This document shows, piece by piece, positions 54,622 to 63,513 of a DNA stretch of 64,000 nt (the stretch's first letter is position 1; every line of letters starts with the position of its first letter). This DNA is from Orbaceae bacterium lpD04 (GTDB lineage Bacteria; Pseudomonadota; Gammaproteobacteria; Enterobacterales; Orbaceae). The notes beneath the pieces are model-generated. The model saw only the letters and a program-made list of their open reading frames with translations, made no database searches and was not told where the DNA came from. Made by a program: the position numbers and the translations under genes. Where the stretch lies: contig CP133967.1 of the NCBI GenBank assembly GCA_036251935.1, forward strand, positions 2,117,488 to 2,181,487, in the 5' to 3' direction.

Positions 54622-56988
54622 TTAACTCATCTCTGCGCAGCGTTTAACTGAAAGCTCACTTAGTTTTAATTCAATATGTTCTGACTCGGCTGTCGCCGGC
54701 CCCATTTTTTGCATCGCAGCCGCTTTAATCGTTACATTAGAGCTAGTACCAAGCTCGATACCTGACGGTTCAACTTTAATATAAGTGCCACCACTAACTA
54801 GCAAAATCTCTTTACTTGCTGTGATGGTAATATTGCCATCAACACTATCAATTTTAATATCTTGCTTAGCCGCAATATCCATCGCGTCGTTTTGCGCTTG
54901 CACTTCAACTTTGCCTTGATTGGCAAATAGCTTTATGCCCGCTTTATGGGCGAATATACCAACCGCCTCTGATGACGCTAAGGTGATGTTTTTTAGTGCG
55001 CTAATATCAGTTTGCTGCTCACTGGTTAAGCTAAGGCTGTTACTACTTGATAACTGAATATTTTCATCACTGGTTAAGGCAATGCCGGCTGGCGCATAGG
55101 CAATAATGCCCGCCTGCGTTAGCTGTTTGAGTGCGCTTTGTAGCTCGGCTTGGCTGCTCGTATCCGCTTGGTGCGCCTGTGCGGTGCTTGCCGCATTTTG
55201 TAGCGCTTTAGCGATAGATAACGCATTTTCAAGCTGGGTGATAGCGCCTTGCATATCAAGCTGCTGGCCTTGGGCTTTCGGTTCGCTTTGCGCGGTTAGG
55301 TATAAGCCTTTGTTCGCGCTAATTGCGCCCCATTCATCGGTGCGTAGCTCAAAGCCTTCACCGCGCTGCTCTTTATTTTGGTTAACTAAGTGCCCGATAT
55401 TGAGCTGAGTTTTACCGTATTCGGTTGCAAGTTTAATATGCTCTTGGCCGCGCTTATCATCCATACGCAGTTTATTATTGGCCGGCGTTCTAAGCACATT
55501 GCGGTGTTTGTTGGCGGTGGTGACGTGGTCAGGGTGGTTACTGTCATGTAAGCTGTGGGCAATATACGGCCTATCGGGATTGCCCCCCGTGAACGCAATA
55601 GCAACGCCAGTACCATCGATTAATGGAAAGTGGAAACCGTAAGTATCCCCCGCATAGGGCTTAGCAAGTCGTACCCATAAACTTTCTTCACCGCTGCGCC
55701 AGGTTTTTAAGTCAAAATCAAATTTAACCCGGTAACGGCCTTGGGTGTCAATATAACCATAGGTGTCATTATCAGGGCTCGTTACCCGTGCAGGTAGTGT
55801 GCCACTCACTTGTGGCCAAGGCAGGGGCTGTGGGCGATACGGCTTTAATACGTTGTAGGGAATAGCAGTAAATTGTATTTGATACGACTCACTGCGGTCA
55901 CCGTAGGACTCAGTCGATAAGATAACAATCCCTTCACTAATGCCATTCATCGGGCTACCGGTGACAATGATGCGTTGCCCAGGAGTTAAGTGGTAGTCAT
56001 TACATTTACCGCTGATAATAATTTGGTCACTAATGTGCTGCTGATGGCGGATAGCGGCATACCAACTGCCGCTTTCAATAATACTGATATCACCTTTGCT
56101 TTTAAAGTGCTCACCATAGTGGTAATCAGTGCCTGAGGTGGTGGTCACTTTTGGCTGGCTGTTAACCAGCGAGTACATATCAGTTTGTGCCTGACGGTAG
56201 TTATCGTCTTGCACCATCACTTGACGTGGCACACTGTGACTTTGAAACTGTAAATCCCACACACTATCACGGGCTTTATCAACCATGCTACTTGGTAAGG
56301 TGTAAGCAATGCTCCCCGCATCGTCAAAGCCTTGCTCGTAATCACTGAGTACCAGCACATCGCAGTGATGCTCGCTATGGCTTTCAAAGCGAAACCATAT
56401 GCCAACATCGGCAAGTAACCGCTGAATAAACGCAAGGTCACTTTCTTGCCACTGGGTAATAAACTCGCGCGCTGGGTAGCTGTCTTTAAGCTCTAGGCGG
56501 TAATCAACGCCGGTAAAACCATGCCGGCGCAGCACCTCTTCAACCACGCTAACCACGCTTTGGTTTTGGTAAATCGCGCTGTAATGGTCGTTTGCAAACA
56601 GTGCCAGCCGTGGCTGCAAGACTACCCGATAATGGGCTTCGTCTTTATTAACCGATAACTGACTAAACTCGGTAACAACGCCATATAAGGTGCGGTTTGT
56701 TGCCGGTTTATCAAGGGAGCTGATTTGCGTAACTTGCGGGGTAAAATTGGGGGCTAAAAAAGCCAGTGACGCAGATTGGCTGAGCGCCGAGCTAATACGA
56801 ATTTGTTTATCACGGCTGGTGAAGGTGATGGCATAATGCCATGGCTGATTAAGCTGCTCATGACCTTGGATTGATAACACGGATATCGGTGATAGCATAT
56901 CGGTAATACTTAAGCTATAACGATTATTACGTCCGCCGATTAACTCACTGGCGAATGTATTTAAGGCATGACTCAGCTCTGTGGCCAT
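54622..56988 (-). CDS. vgrG: T6SS spike protein VgrG (TssI)
   Basis: A 788-residue VgrG. The gp27-like N-terminus begins after a lead MATELSHALNTFASEL and includes HEQLNQPWHYAITFTS and the WQESDLAFIQRLLADVGIWF block (~175-195). The gp5-like OB fold follows (DTYGYIDTQGRYRVKFDFD, ~400), then WVRLAKPYAGDTYGFHFPLI (~430-450). The 'GQEHIKLATEYGKTQLNIGH' DUF2345 extension (~520-740) ends without an added effector domain. It forms the puncturing tip and carries the downstream effector through the adaptor. Its sequence is visibly richer in G+C than its neighbours (37 of 60 bases in 55141-55200), which hints at transfer. No hcp or tss genes are in the window. Confidence 0.93.
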   Translation of the reverse strand: MATELSHALNTFASELIGGRNNRYSLSITDMLSPISVLSIQGHEQLNQPWHYAITFTSRDKQIRISSALSQSASLAFLAPNFTPQVTQISSLDKPATNRTLYGVVTEFSQLSVNKDEAHYRVVLQPRLALFANDHYSAIYQNQSVVSVVEEVLRRHGFTGVDYRLELKDSYPAREFITQWQESDLAFIQRLLADVGIWFRFESHSEHHCDVLVLSDYEQGFDDAGSIAYTLPSSMVDKARDSVWDLQFQSHSVPRQVMVQDDNYRQAQTDMYSLVNSQPKVTTTSGTDYHYGEHFKSKGDISIIESGSWYAAIRHQQHISDQIIISGKCNDYHLTPGQRIIVTGSPMNGISEGIVILSTESYGDRSESYQIQFTAIPYNVLKPYRPQPLPWPQVSGTLPARVTSPDNDTYGYIDTQGRYRVKFDFDLKTWRSGEESLWVRLAKPYAGDTYGFHFPLIDGTGVAIAFTGGNPDRPYIAHSLHDSNHPDHVTTANKHRNVLRTPANNKLRMDDKRGQEHIKLATEYGKTQLNIGHLVNQNKEQRGEGFELRTDEWGAISANKGLYLTAQSEPKAQGQQLDMQGAITQLENALSIAKALQNAASTAQAHQADTSSQAELQSALKQLTQAGIIAYAPAGIALTSDENIQLSSSNSLSLTSEQQTDISALKNITLASSEAVGIFAHKAGIKLFANQGKVEVQAQNDAMDIAAKQDIKIDSVDGNITITASKEILLVSGGTYIKVEPSGIELGTSSNVTIKAAAMQKMGPATAESEHIELKLSELSVKRCAEMS

Positions 56989-57129
56989 GGAATACTCCCT
57001 TCATCCAGATAACATCTTATGTTATTTATTTTAAGATTATTTATTTTTATTTGGTGCATTTTAACACGATAATTTTTTTTGACTATTACCTAATTTGCTA
57101 AGTTGCTAACGTTAATCGCGTTTTTGTTC

Positions 57130-57160
57130 AAAAAAAAGCCGACGGTTAAGTCGGCTTTTT
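57130..57160 (-). terminator. Rho-independent terminator after lpd
   Basis: Stem AAAGCCGAC / GTCGGCTTT, 6-nt loop, followed on the minus strand by T8; 22 bp past the lpd stop. It ends the aceE-aceF-lpd transcript. Confidence 0.92.
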
Positions 57161-57181
57161 AAGGTAGATGACGTTAATTAA

Positions 57182-58606
57182 TTACTTTTTTTTTGCTTTA
57201 GCATTTGGTAAATCAGTAATTGAACCTTCAAATACTTCAGCGGCAAGCCCAATTGACTCATAAAGTGTTGGATGCGCGTGAATGGTTAATGCCATATCTT
57301 CAGCATCACAGCCCATTTCAACAGCTAAACCAATTTCACCAAGTAGTTCACCGCCATTAACACCAACAACGGCGCCACCAAGTAGACGGTTGGTTACTTT
57401 GTCAAAAATTAATTTGGTCATACCATCAGAACAATCTGACGCGATAGCGCGCCCTGATGCCGCCCACGGGAACATCGCAACTTCGTAGTTGATTCCTTTA
57501 GCTTTGGCTTCTTTTTCAGTTAAGCCAACCCAGGCAACTTCTGGCTCAGTATAAGCAATCGATGGGATTGTTTTTGGATCAAAGAAGTGGTTCTTACCGG
57601 CAATAACTTCTGCCGCAACATGACCTTCATGTACACCTTTGTGCGCAAGCATTGGCTGCCCAACAATATCACCAATTGCATAAATATGCGGTACGTTTGT
57701 ATGCATTTGTTTATCAACTTCGATAAAACCACGATCAGTCACCGTGATCCCCGCTTTTTCTGCATCAATTAATTTTCCGTTTGGTGTACGACCAATGGCA
57801 ACTAATACGGCGTCATAAGGATGGGTTTCAACGCTACCATCTTTTTTCTCCATTGAGACGTAAATGGCATCCTCTTTCGCTTCAACCTTAGTCACTTTAG
57901 TTTCAAGCATTAAAGTGAATTTTTTCTCGATCTGTTTGGTAAAGACTTTGATAATATCTTTATCTGCAGCAGGAATAACTTGATCAAGCATCTCAACAAC
58001 GTGGACTTCAGAGCCAAGTGTATGGTAAACCGTACCCATTTCTAACCCAATAATACCACCGCCCATTAATAGTAAGCGTTTTGGAATTGTCGTTAATTTT
58101 AGTGCATCAGTTGAATTCCAAATACGAGGATCTTCATGTGGAATAAAAGGCAATTCAATTGGTCTTGAACCCGCTGCGATAATTGCATTATCGAAATTTA
58201 CCGTGGTTATTCCCTCAGCCGTTTTAACATCCATACTGTGACTACCCGTGAATTTTGCTTCACCTTGTACCACATTAACTTTACGCATTTTTGCCATACC
58301 AGCAAGTCCGCCTGTTAATTGGGTGATCACTTTTTCTTTCCAGCCACGAACTTTATCTAAATCAAGTTTTGGTGTACCAAACTCGATGCCGTGCGAAGTT
58401 AATGATTTAGCTTCATCAATGACTTTTGCAACGTGCAGTAATGCTTTAGATGGAATACAACCAACGTTTAAGCATACGCCACCAAGTGTTGCATGACGCT
58501 CAACTAGCGTAACATCAAGACCTAAATCAGCGGCTCTAAAGGCTGCCGAATAACCGGCAGGCCCTGCTCCTAACACTAAAACCTGTGTTTTTACTTGTTT
58601 TGTCAT
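57182..58606 (-). CDS. lpd: Dihydrolipoamide dehydrogenase (E3)
   Basis: FAD enzyme of 474 residues, E3 of pyruvate dehydrogenase. FAD-binding VLVLGAGPAGYSAAFRAADL (~8-27), redox disulphide GGVCLNVGCIPSKALLH (~43-59), NAD-binding LLLMGGGIIGLEMGTVYHTL (~180-200), second FAD motif IYAIGDIVGQPMLAHKGVHEG, and the C-terminal active-site HAHPTLYES (~445) are intact. The ATG at 58606 has AAGGGG at 9 bp; the GTG one codon earlier is less likely. Lys-rich tail (KAKKK). It follows aceF closely (13 bp). Confidence 0.97.
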   Translation of the reverse strand: MTKQVKTQVLVLGAGPAGYSAAFRAADLGLDVTLVERHATLGGVCLNVGCIPSKALLHVAKVIDEAKSLTSHGIEFGTPKLDLDKVRGWKEKVITQLTGGLAGMAKMRKVNVVQGEAKFTGSHSMDVKTAEGITTVNFDNAIIAAGSRPIELPFIPHEDPRIWNSTDALKLTTIPKRLLLMGGGIIGLEMGTVYHTLGSEVHVVEMLDQVIPAADKDIIKVFTKQIEKKFTLMLETKVTKVEAKEDAIYVSMEKKDGSVETHPYDAVLVAIGRTPNGKLIDAEKAGITVTDRGFIEVDKQMHTNVPHIYAIGDIVGQPMLAHKGVHEGHVAAEVIAGKNHFFDPKTIPSIAYTEPEVAWVGLTEKEAKAKGINYEVAMFPWAASGRAIASDCSDGMTKLIFDKVTNRLLGGAVVGVNGGELLGEIGLAVEMGCDAEDMALTIHAHPTLYESIGLAAEVFEGSITDLPNAKAKKK

Positions 58607-58619
58607 CACTATCCCCTTA

Positions 58620-60200
58620 TTACATCACTAAACGACGTAGGTCGGATAATACGTTAACGATATGGCTTAAGAATCTTGCTCCATCAGCACCATCAATCAC
58701 GCGGTGATCAAATGATAATGATAAAGGTAACATTAAGCGAGGCGTAAACTCTTTACCATTCCAAACTGGTTTCATGCTTGAGCGAGAAACCCCTAAAATA
58801 CCGACTTCAGGTGCATTAACAATTGGAGTAAATGAGGTCGTACCAATACCGCCAAGGCTTGAAATTGTAAAGCATCCACCTTGCATATCGCCACCCGTTA
58901 ATTTACCATCACGCGCTTTTTTCGAGATTGCAGCAAGTTCGTTAGATAACTCAACAATACCTTTTTTATTAACATCTTTAAATACGGGTACAACTAACCC
59001 ATTTGGCGTGTCAACGGCAACGCCGATATTAATATATTTTTTAACAATTAGCGTTTGTACATCTTCAGATAATGAGCTGTTAAAGCGTGGATATGCTTCT
59101 AATGCGCTTGCAACCGCTTTCATAATGAAGACTAATGGTGTTATTTTTAGATCTTTTTTACGTTTTTCAGCTTCAAGATTTTGCTGTTTACGAAATGCTT
59201 CAAGATCTGAAATATCAGCTTCATCAAATTCAGTAACATGCGGGATCATAACCCAGTTACGGTGCAAGTTAGCGCCCGATATTTTTTGAATTTTCGTTAA
59301 TGGTAACTCTTCAATCTCACCAAATTTACTAAAATCAACTTTTGGCCATGGTAATAATCCTGGGAATGAACCACCCGTATTACCACTTTCAACTTGTTTA
59401 ACCGCGTTTTTAACGTAAGACTGAATATCTTCACGTAAAATACGTTTTTTAGGTCCTGTTGCAGAAACTTTAGCAAGGTTTACACCAAATTCGCGCGCAA
59501 GGCGGCGAATCGATGGCGTTGCATGTGCATAAGCTTCATTATCAACAAAGCCGCTGCTTGCAGCTGGCGCAGGTGCTTTGCTAACTGGCGCTTCGCTAGC
59601 GGGTGCTGATGCTTTTTCGCTAGCAGCTGGCGCAGGCGCCGCACTTACACTCACAGCTGTCGCTGCTGTTTCAAATTGCATCATGCTAGCGCCAGTTTTC
59701 ACTTTGTCGCCAACATTAATTAAAATGGCTTTAACTGTGCCGGCAATTGAAGCAGGTACTTCCATTGAGGCTTTATCACCTTCAACAGTAATCAGTGAAT
59801 CATCTATTGCAACTTTATCGCCAACTTTGACTAAAATTTCGGTTACTTCAACTTCATCACCGCCGATATCAGGCACGTTAACATCAACAACTTGGCTTGC
59901 ACTAGTTGCAGCAGGCGTAGCTGCGCTAACCGGGGCTTTAGCAGGCTCAGCAGAACTTGTACTCCCATCTGCACTGTCAAATACCATTACATCAACGCCA
60001 GTGGTCACTTTATCACCCACTTTAACGCTAATTGATTTTACAATTCCGGCTTGTGGCGCAGGAATTTCCATCGATGCTTTATCACCTTCAACCGTCATAA
60101 TTGATTGATCTGCATCTACTTTGTCACCGACATTAACTAAAATTTCGGTTACTTCAACTTCATCACCACCAATATCAGGTAATTTAATTTCAATACTCAT
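58620..60200 (-). CDS. aceF: Dihydrolipoyl acetyltransferase of pyruvate dehydrogenase (E2)
   Basis: A 526-residue E2 from the ATG at 60200 (GAGGTGA upstream; starts [15 protein letters not shown]). It has two lipoyl domains (~1-78 and ~107-185), each with the lipoylated lysine in VEGDKAS; E. coli AceF has three. Ala/Pro-rich linkers separate them. A peripheral subunit-binding domain follows ([20 protein letters not shown], ~228), then the catalytic domain with [19 protein letters not shown] (His ~500). It transfers acetyl groups to CoA. It overlaps closely with aceE (13 bp apart). Its lipoylation depends on LipB, encoded at 63.5 kb. Confidence 0.96.
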   Translation of the reverse strand: MSIEIKLPDIGGDEVEVTEILVNVGDKVDADQSIMTVEGDKASMEIPAPQAGIVKSISVKVGDKVTTGVDVMVFDSADGSTSSAEPAKAPVSAATPAATSASQVVDVNVPDIGGDEVEVTEILVKVGDKVAIDDSLITVEGDKASMEVPASIAGTVKAILINVGDKVKTGASMMQFETAATAVSVSAAPAPAASEKASAPASEAPVSKAPAPAASSGFVDNEAYAHATPSIRRLAREFGVNLAKVSATGPKKRILREDIQSYVKNAVKQVESGNTGGSFPGLLPWPKVDFSKFGEIEELPLTKIQKISGANLHRNWVMIPHVTEFDEADISDLEAFRKQQNLEAEKRKKDLKITPLVFIMKAVASALEAYPRFNSSLSEDVQTLIVKKYINIGVAVDTPNGLVVPVFKDVNKKGIVELSNELAAISKKARDGKLTGGDMQGGCFTISSLGGIGTTSFTPIVNAPEVGILGVSRSSMKPVWNGKEFTPRLMLPLSLSFDHRVIDGADGARFLSHIVNVLSDLRRLVM

Positions 60201-60212
60201 TGTTATCACCTC

Positions 60213-62879
60213 TTATGCAATACGTGGATTAGCTTTTTCTGCGTTAATATCGAATTTTTTAATTGCTTGTTCAACAACTGATTTTTCGATATCACCTCGT
60301 TTTGCAAGCTCGCCTAATGCTGCAACGACCACATAATTTGCATCAATTTCAAAGTGATGACGTAAATTAGCTCGGCTATCACTTCGACCAAAACCATCAG
60401 TACCAAGAACTTTGTAAGACTCAGCTGGAACATAAGCACGAACTTGTTCTGCAAATAGTTTCATATAATCAGTTGATACAACGGCTGGCGCATCATTCAT
60501 TATTTGAGTAATGTAAGGGACACGTTGTTTGTCAGTTGGGTGTAACATGTTCCAACGCTCACAATCTTGACCTTCACGAGCCACTTCAGTAAATGAGGTA
60601 ACACTATATACATCACTACCAATACCGTAATCATTCGCAAGAATATCAGCCGCTAAACGTACATGACGTAAAATTGCACCAGAACCTAATAACTGAACGG
60701 TTGGCTGGCCATTTTTAGCTGCAATACTGTCAAGTTTATAGATCCCACGACGAATACCTTCTTCAGCGTCTTTAGGCATTGCAGGTTGTTCGTAGTTTTC
60801 ATTTAGCGTTGTGATGTAGTAGTAAACATTTTCTTGTTCGCCATACATACGACGTAAACCATCTTGCATAATAACCGCAACTTCATAAGCGTATGAAGGG
60901 TCGTAAGAGATACAGTTAGGAATAGTTAGTGATTGAATATGGCTATGACCATCTTCATGTTGTAAACCTTCACCATTTAACGTTGTACGACCAGATGTAC
61001 CACCGATTAAGAATCCACGTGCTTGCTGATCGCCAGCTGCCCATAATAGATCGCCAATACGTTGGAAACCAAACATCGAGTAATAAATATAAAATGGGAT
61101 CATCGGGCAGTCATTAGTGCTGTATGATGTTGCAGCTGCAAGCCATGAAGCGCCTGCCCCCATTTCATTGATCCCTTCTTGTAAGATTTGACCTTTTTCA
61201 TCTTCACGATAGTAAGCAACTTGCTCTTTATCTTGTGGGGTATATTGTTGGCCGTTAGGGCTGTAAATACCGATTTGACGAAATAGTCCTTCCATACCAA
61301 ATGTACGTGCTTCATCCGCTAAGATTGGCACTAAACGTGGTGCTAAATCTTTGTCTTTTAGCATGATGTTAAGTACACGCACGAACGCGATAGTGGTTGA
61401 AATTTCTTTATTTTGAGCTTCAAGTAATGAGCTAAATTCGCTTAATGCTGGAATAGAAACTTTTTCAGTAAAGTTAGGTAAACGTGAAGGAACATAACCT
61501 TTTAACGCCGCACGACGTTCGTGAATATATTTATATTCAGGGGTGTGTTCTTCAAATTTAATATATGGTAGTTTTTCAATCGCATCATCAGTAACGGGAA
61601 TATTAAAGAAGTCACGCACATGACGCACGCCATCCATATTCATTTTTTTAACCTGATGCGCAATATTTTTAGCTTCAGCAGCATCACCCATACCATAACC
61701 TTTGATAGTATGCGCTAAAATAACTGTTGGACGACCTTTCGTGTCTTTTGCTTTTTGGAAAGCCGCAAACATTTTCGCAGGATCTTGACCACCACGATTT
61801 AAACGGAAGATTTCATCATCAGACATATCTTTAACAAGTTCAGCCGTTTCTGGATATTTACCAAAGAAATGCTCACGAATATAAGCACCATCTCTTGATT
61901 TAAACGTTTGATAATCACCATCAAGGGTTTCATTCATTAAACGAATAAGTTTACCTGATTTGTCTTTTTGTAGTAATTTATCCCAACGATTACCCCAGAT
62001 AACTTTGACAACGTTCCATCCAGCACCAGCAAAAATCCCTTCAAGTTCATTGATAATTTTACCATTACCAGTAACAGGGCCATCTAGGCGTTGTAAATTA
62101 CAGTTGATAACAAATGTTAGGTTATCAAGTTTTTCACGCGTTGCAACGGTGATTGCACCTTTTGATTCTGGCTCATCCATCTCACCATCACCTAAGAATG
62201 CATATACACGTTGTTCAGTCGTATCTTTAAGTCCACGATGGTTTAAATATTTTAAGAAACGCGCTTGATAAATTGCACTAATTGGACCAAGGCCCATTGA
62301 TACTGTTGGGAACTGCCAAAATTCTGGCATTAATTTAGGGTGCGGATAAGACGGTAAACCTTTGCCGTGAACTTCTTGACGGAAGTTGTCAAGTTGGTCT
62401 TCACTTAAACGGCCTTCAATAAATGCACGCGAATAAACGCCTGGTGCAATATGACCTTGGAAATAAACCAAATCGCCGCCATCTTTATCATTGCGAGCAC
62501 GGAAAAAGTGGTTAAAACAGACTTCATAAAATGTCGCTGCTGACTGGAATGATGCCATATGGCCACCCAAATCGAGATCTTTTTTAGATGCACGTAGCAC
62601 TATCATCATTGCATTCCAACGAACGATAGAACGAATTCGTCTTTCAAGTTCCCAATCACCTGGATAAGCTGGCTCATCTTCTACAGAGATGGTATTGACA
62701 TAATTACTCGTTGAAGAACCAAATAATAATGGCACGCCGCCTTGGCGAGCTTGATTAACGATTTGTTCAATAATATATTGTGCTCTTTCAGTGCCTTCCT
62801 CTCGAATTACTGACTCAATACTCTTGAGCCAATCTTGTGTTTCGATAGGATCGATATCATTCATTTGCATGTCCGACAT
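60213..62879 (-). CDS. aceE: Pyruvate dehydrogenase E1 component (homodimeric)
   Basis: An 888-residue thiamine diphosphate enzyme that decarboxylates pyruvate. IETQDWLKSIESVIREEG at the start, GHMASFQSAATFYEVCFNHF (~105-125), the ThDP motif GDGEMDEPESKGAITVATRE (~230-250), NLQRLDGPVTGNG (~258), and ADEARTFGMEGLFRQIGIYS (~515) are all as in E. coli AceE. Ribosome binding site AGAGG 7-8 bp upstream. It is the first gene of aceE-aceF-lpd. The pdhR repressor gene that precedes it in E. coli is missing; a 634-bp non-coding region lies there instead. Confidence 0.97.
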   Translation of the reverse strand: MSDMQMNDIDPIETQDWLKSIESVIREEGTERAQYIIEQIVNQARQGGVPLLFGSSTSNYVNTISVEDEPAYPGDWELERRIRSIVRWNAMMIVLRASKKDLDLGGHMASFQSAATFYEVCFNHFFRARNDKDGGDLVYFQGHIAPGVYSRAFIEGRLSEDQLDNFRQEVHGKGLPSYPHPKLMPEFWQFPTVSMGLGPISAIYQARFLKYLNHRGLKDTTEQRVYAFLGDGEMDEPESKGAITVATREKLDNLTFVINCNLQRLDGPVTGNGKIINELEGIFAGAGWNVVKVIWGNRWDKLLQKDKSGKLIRLMNETLDGDYQTFKSRDGAYIREHFFGKYPETAELVKDMSDDEIFRLNRGGQDPAKMFAAFQKAKDTKGRPTVILAHTIKGYGMGDAAEAKNIAHQVKKMNMDGVRHVRDFFNIPVTDDAIEKLPYIKFEEHTPEYKYIHERRAALKGYVPSRLPNFTEKVSIPALSEFSSLLEAQNKEISTTIAFVRVLNIMLKDKDLAPRLVPILADEARTFGMEGLFRQIGIYSPNGQQYTPQDKEQVAYYREDEKGQILQEGINEMGAGASWLAAATSYSTNDCPMIPFYIYYSMFGFQRIGDLLWAAGDQQARGFLIGGTSGRTTLNGEGLQHEDGHSHIQSLTIPNCISYDPSYAYEVAVIMQDGLRRMYGEQENVYYYITTLNENYEQPAMPKDAEEGIRRGIYKLDSIAAKNGQPTVQLLGSGAILRHVRLAADILANDYGIGSDVYSVTSFTEVAREGQDCERWNMLHPTDKQRVPYITQIMNDAPAVVSTDYMKLFAEQVRAYVPAESYKVLGTDGFGRSDSRANLRHHFEIDANYVVVAALGELAKRGDIEKSVVEQAIKKFDINAEKANPRIA

Positions 62880-63513
62880 ATTTAAACCTCTTTTTTGTTA
62901 TAAAAAATGCAGCGCAATTTGCGCATTTTGCATTACGTGTGTTTATAAACATAAATTATTTTTGACAGTCTGCCACTTACCTTGCTAAAGGTAAAGCTTA
63001 CCCACCCAATGAAAGGAATGTTAATTCCTATCAAATTAATCAACTATTCCAATATATATGAATTCGATACTTTTATCTATATGATATATTTGAATTTTTA
63101 AAAATTCAAATATAAATTTATATTTAAGCCCCTTATTGCCTTATGCGCTTTATATTGTCAATCGCTATTCGTTTTTGTTATATTCGGCAACAAAACCATA
63201 ATATATACACAACTGAAATCAAGATGCTTGATTTTTTAGTTTGAACTTTAGCGTTGTTATAAGCAGCGTAACTAGAGGTTTCGCCTCTTGCTTCCGTGTC
63301 CTGAAATCCCGTTACTTTTGATTTCCAGCGCTATTTTCGAGTATTTTAATTGGTTATGAGTATAAATAGACTAATATTGGCGACATTATAAATAGTTGAT
63401 GACTTCTTAGCAGTAATTTATGTTTGCGAGTAACAACGATTTTCATCATCGATGAGATAAATGTTTTATTATTGATAATACCACTCAATTATGCAGGATA
63501 AATAGGTCGTGAT
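62880..63513. other. Intergenic region between divergent aceE and lipB
   Basis: No ORF is convincing. The aceE-proximal part has several short inverted repeats: GCGCAATTTGCGC (62912-62924), TACCTT/AAGGTA (~62979-62994) and GGAAT/ATTCC (63015-63028). A perfect 30-bp AT palindrome follows (63085-63114). Near lipB, a more GC-rich block (63240-63345) holds AGAGG-TTTCG-CCTCT and GAAATC/GATTTC stems. The latter could be a small RNA or leader; I cannot assign it. Confidence 0.5.
63085..63114. repeat. Perfect 30-bp AT palindrome upstream of aceE
   Basis: Fifteen-base arms, left arm TATATTTGAATTTTT, followed by its exact reverse complement with no spacer. It lies about 206 bp before the aceE start. 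It may be a regulator site or form a hairpin or cruciform. Confidence 0.7.

Noticed and set aside
58774-60336. Long plus-strand frames opposite aceF and aceE
   Set aside because: They are antisense shadows of the regular codon pattern in aceF/aceE; the reverse strand carries complete known enzymes.
63240-63345. tRNA gene near lipB
   Set aside because: No acceptor/anticodon/T-arm cloverleaf or GGTTCGAATCC-like T-loop; only two unrelated hairpins.
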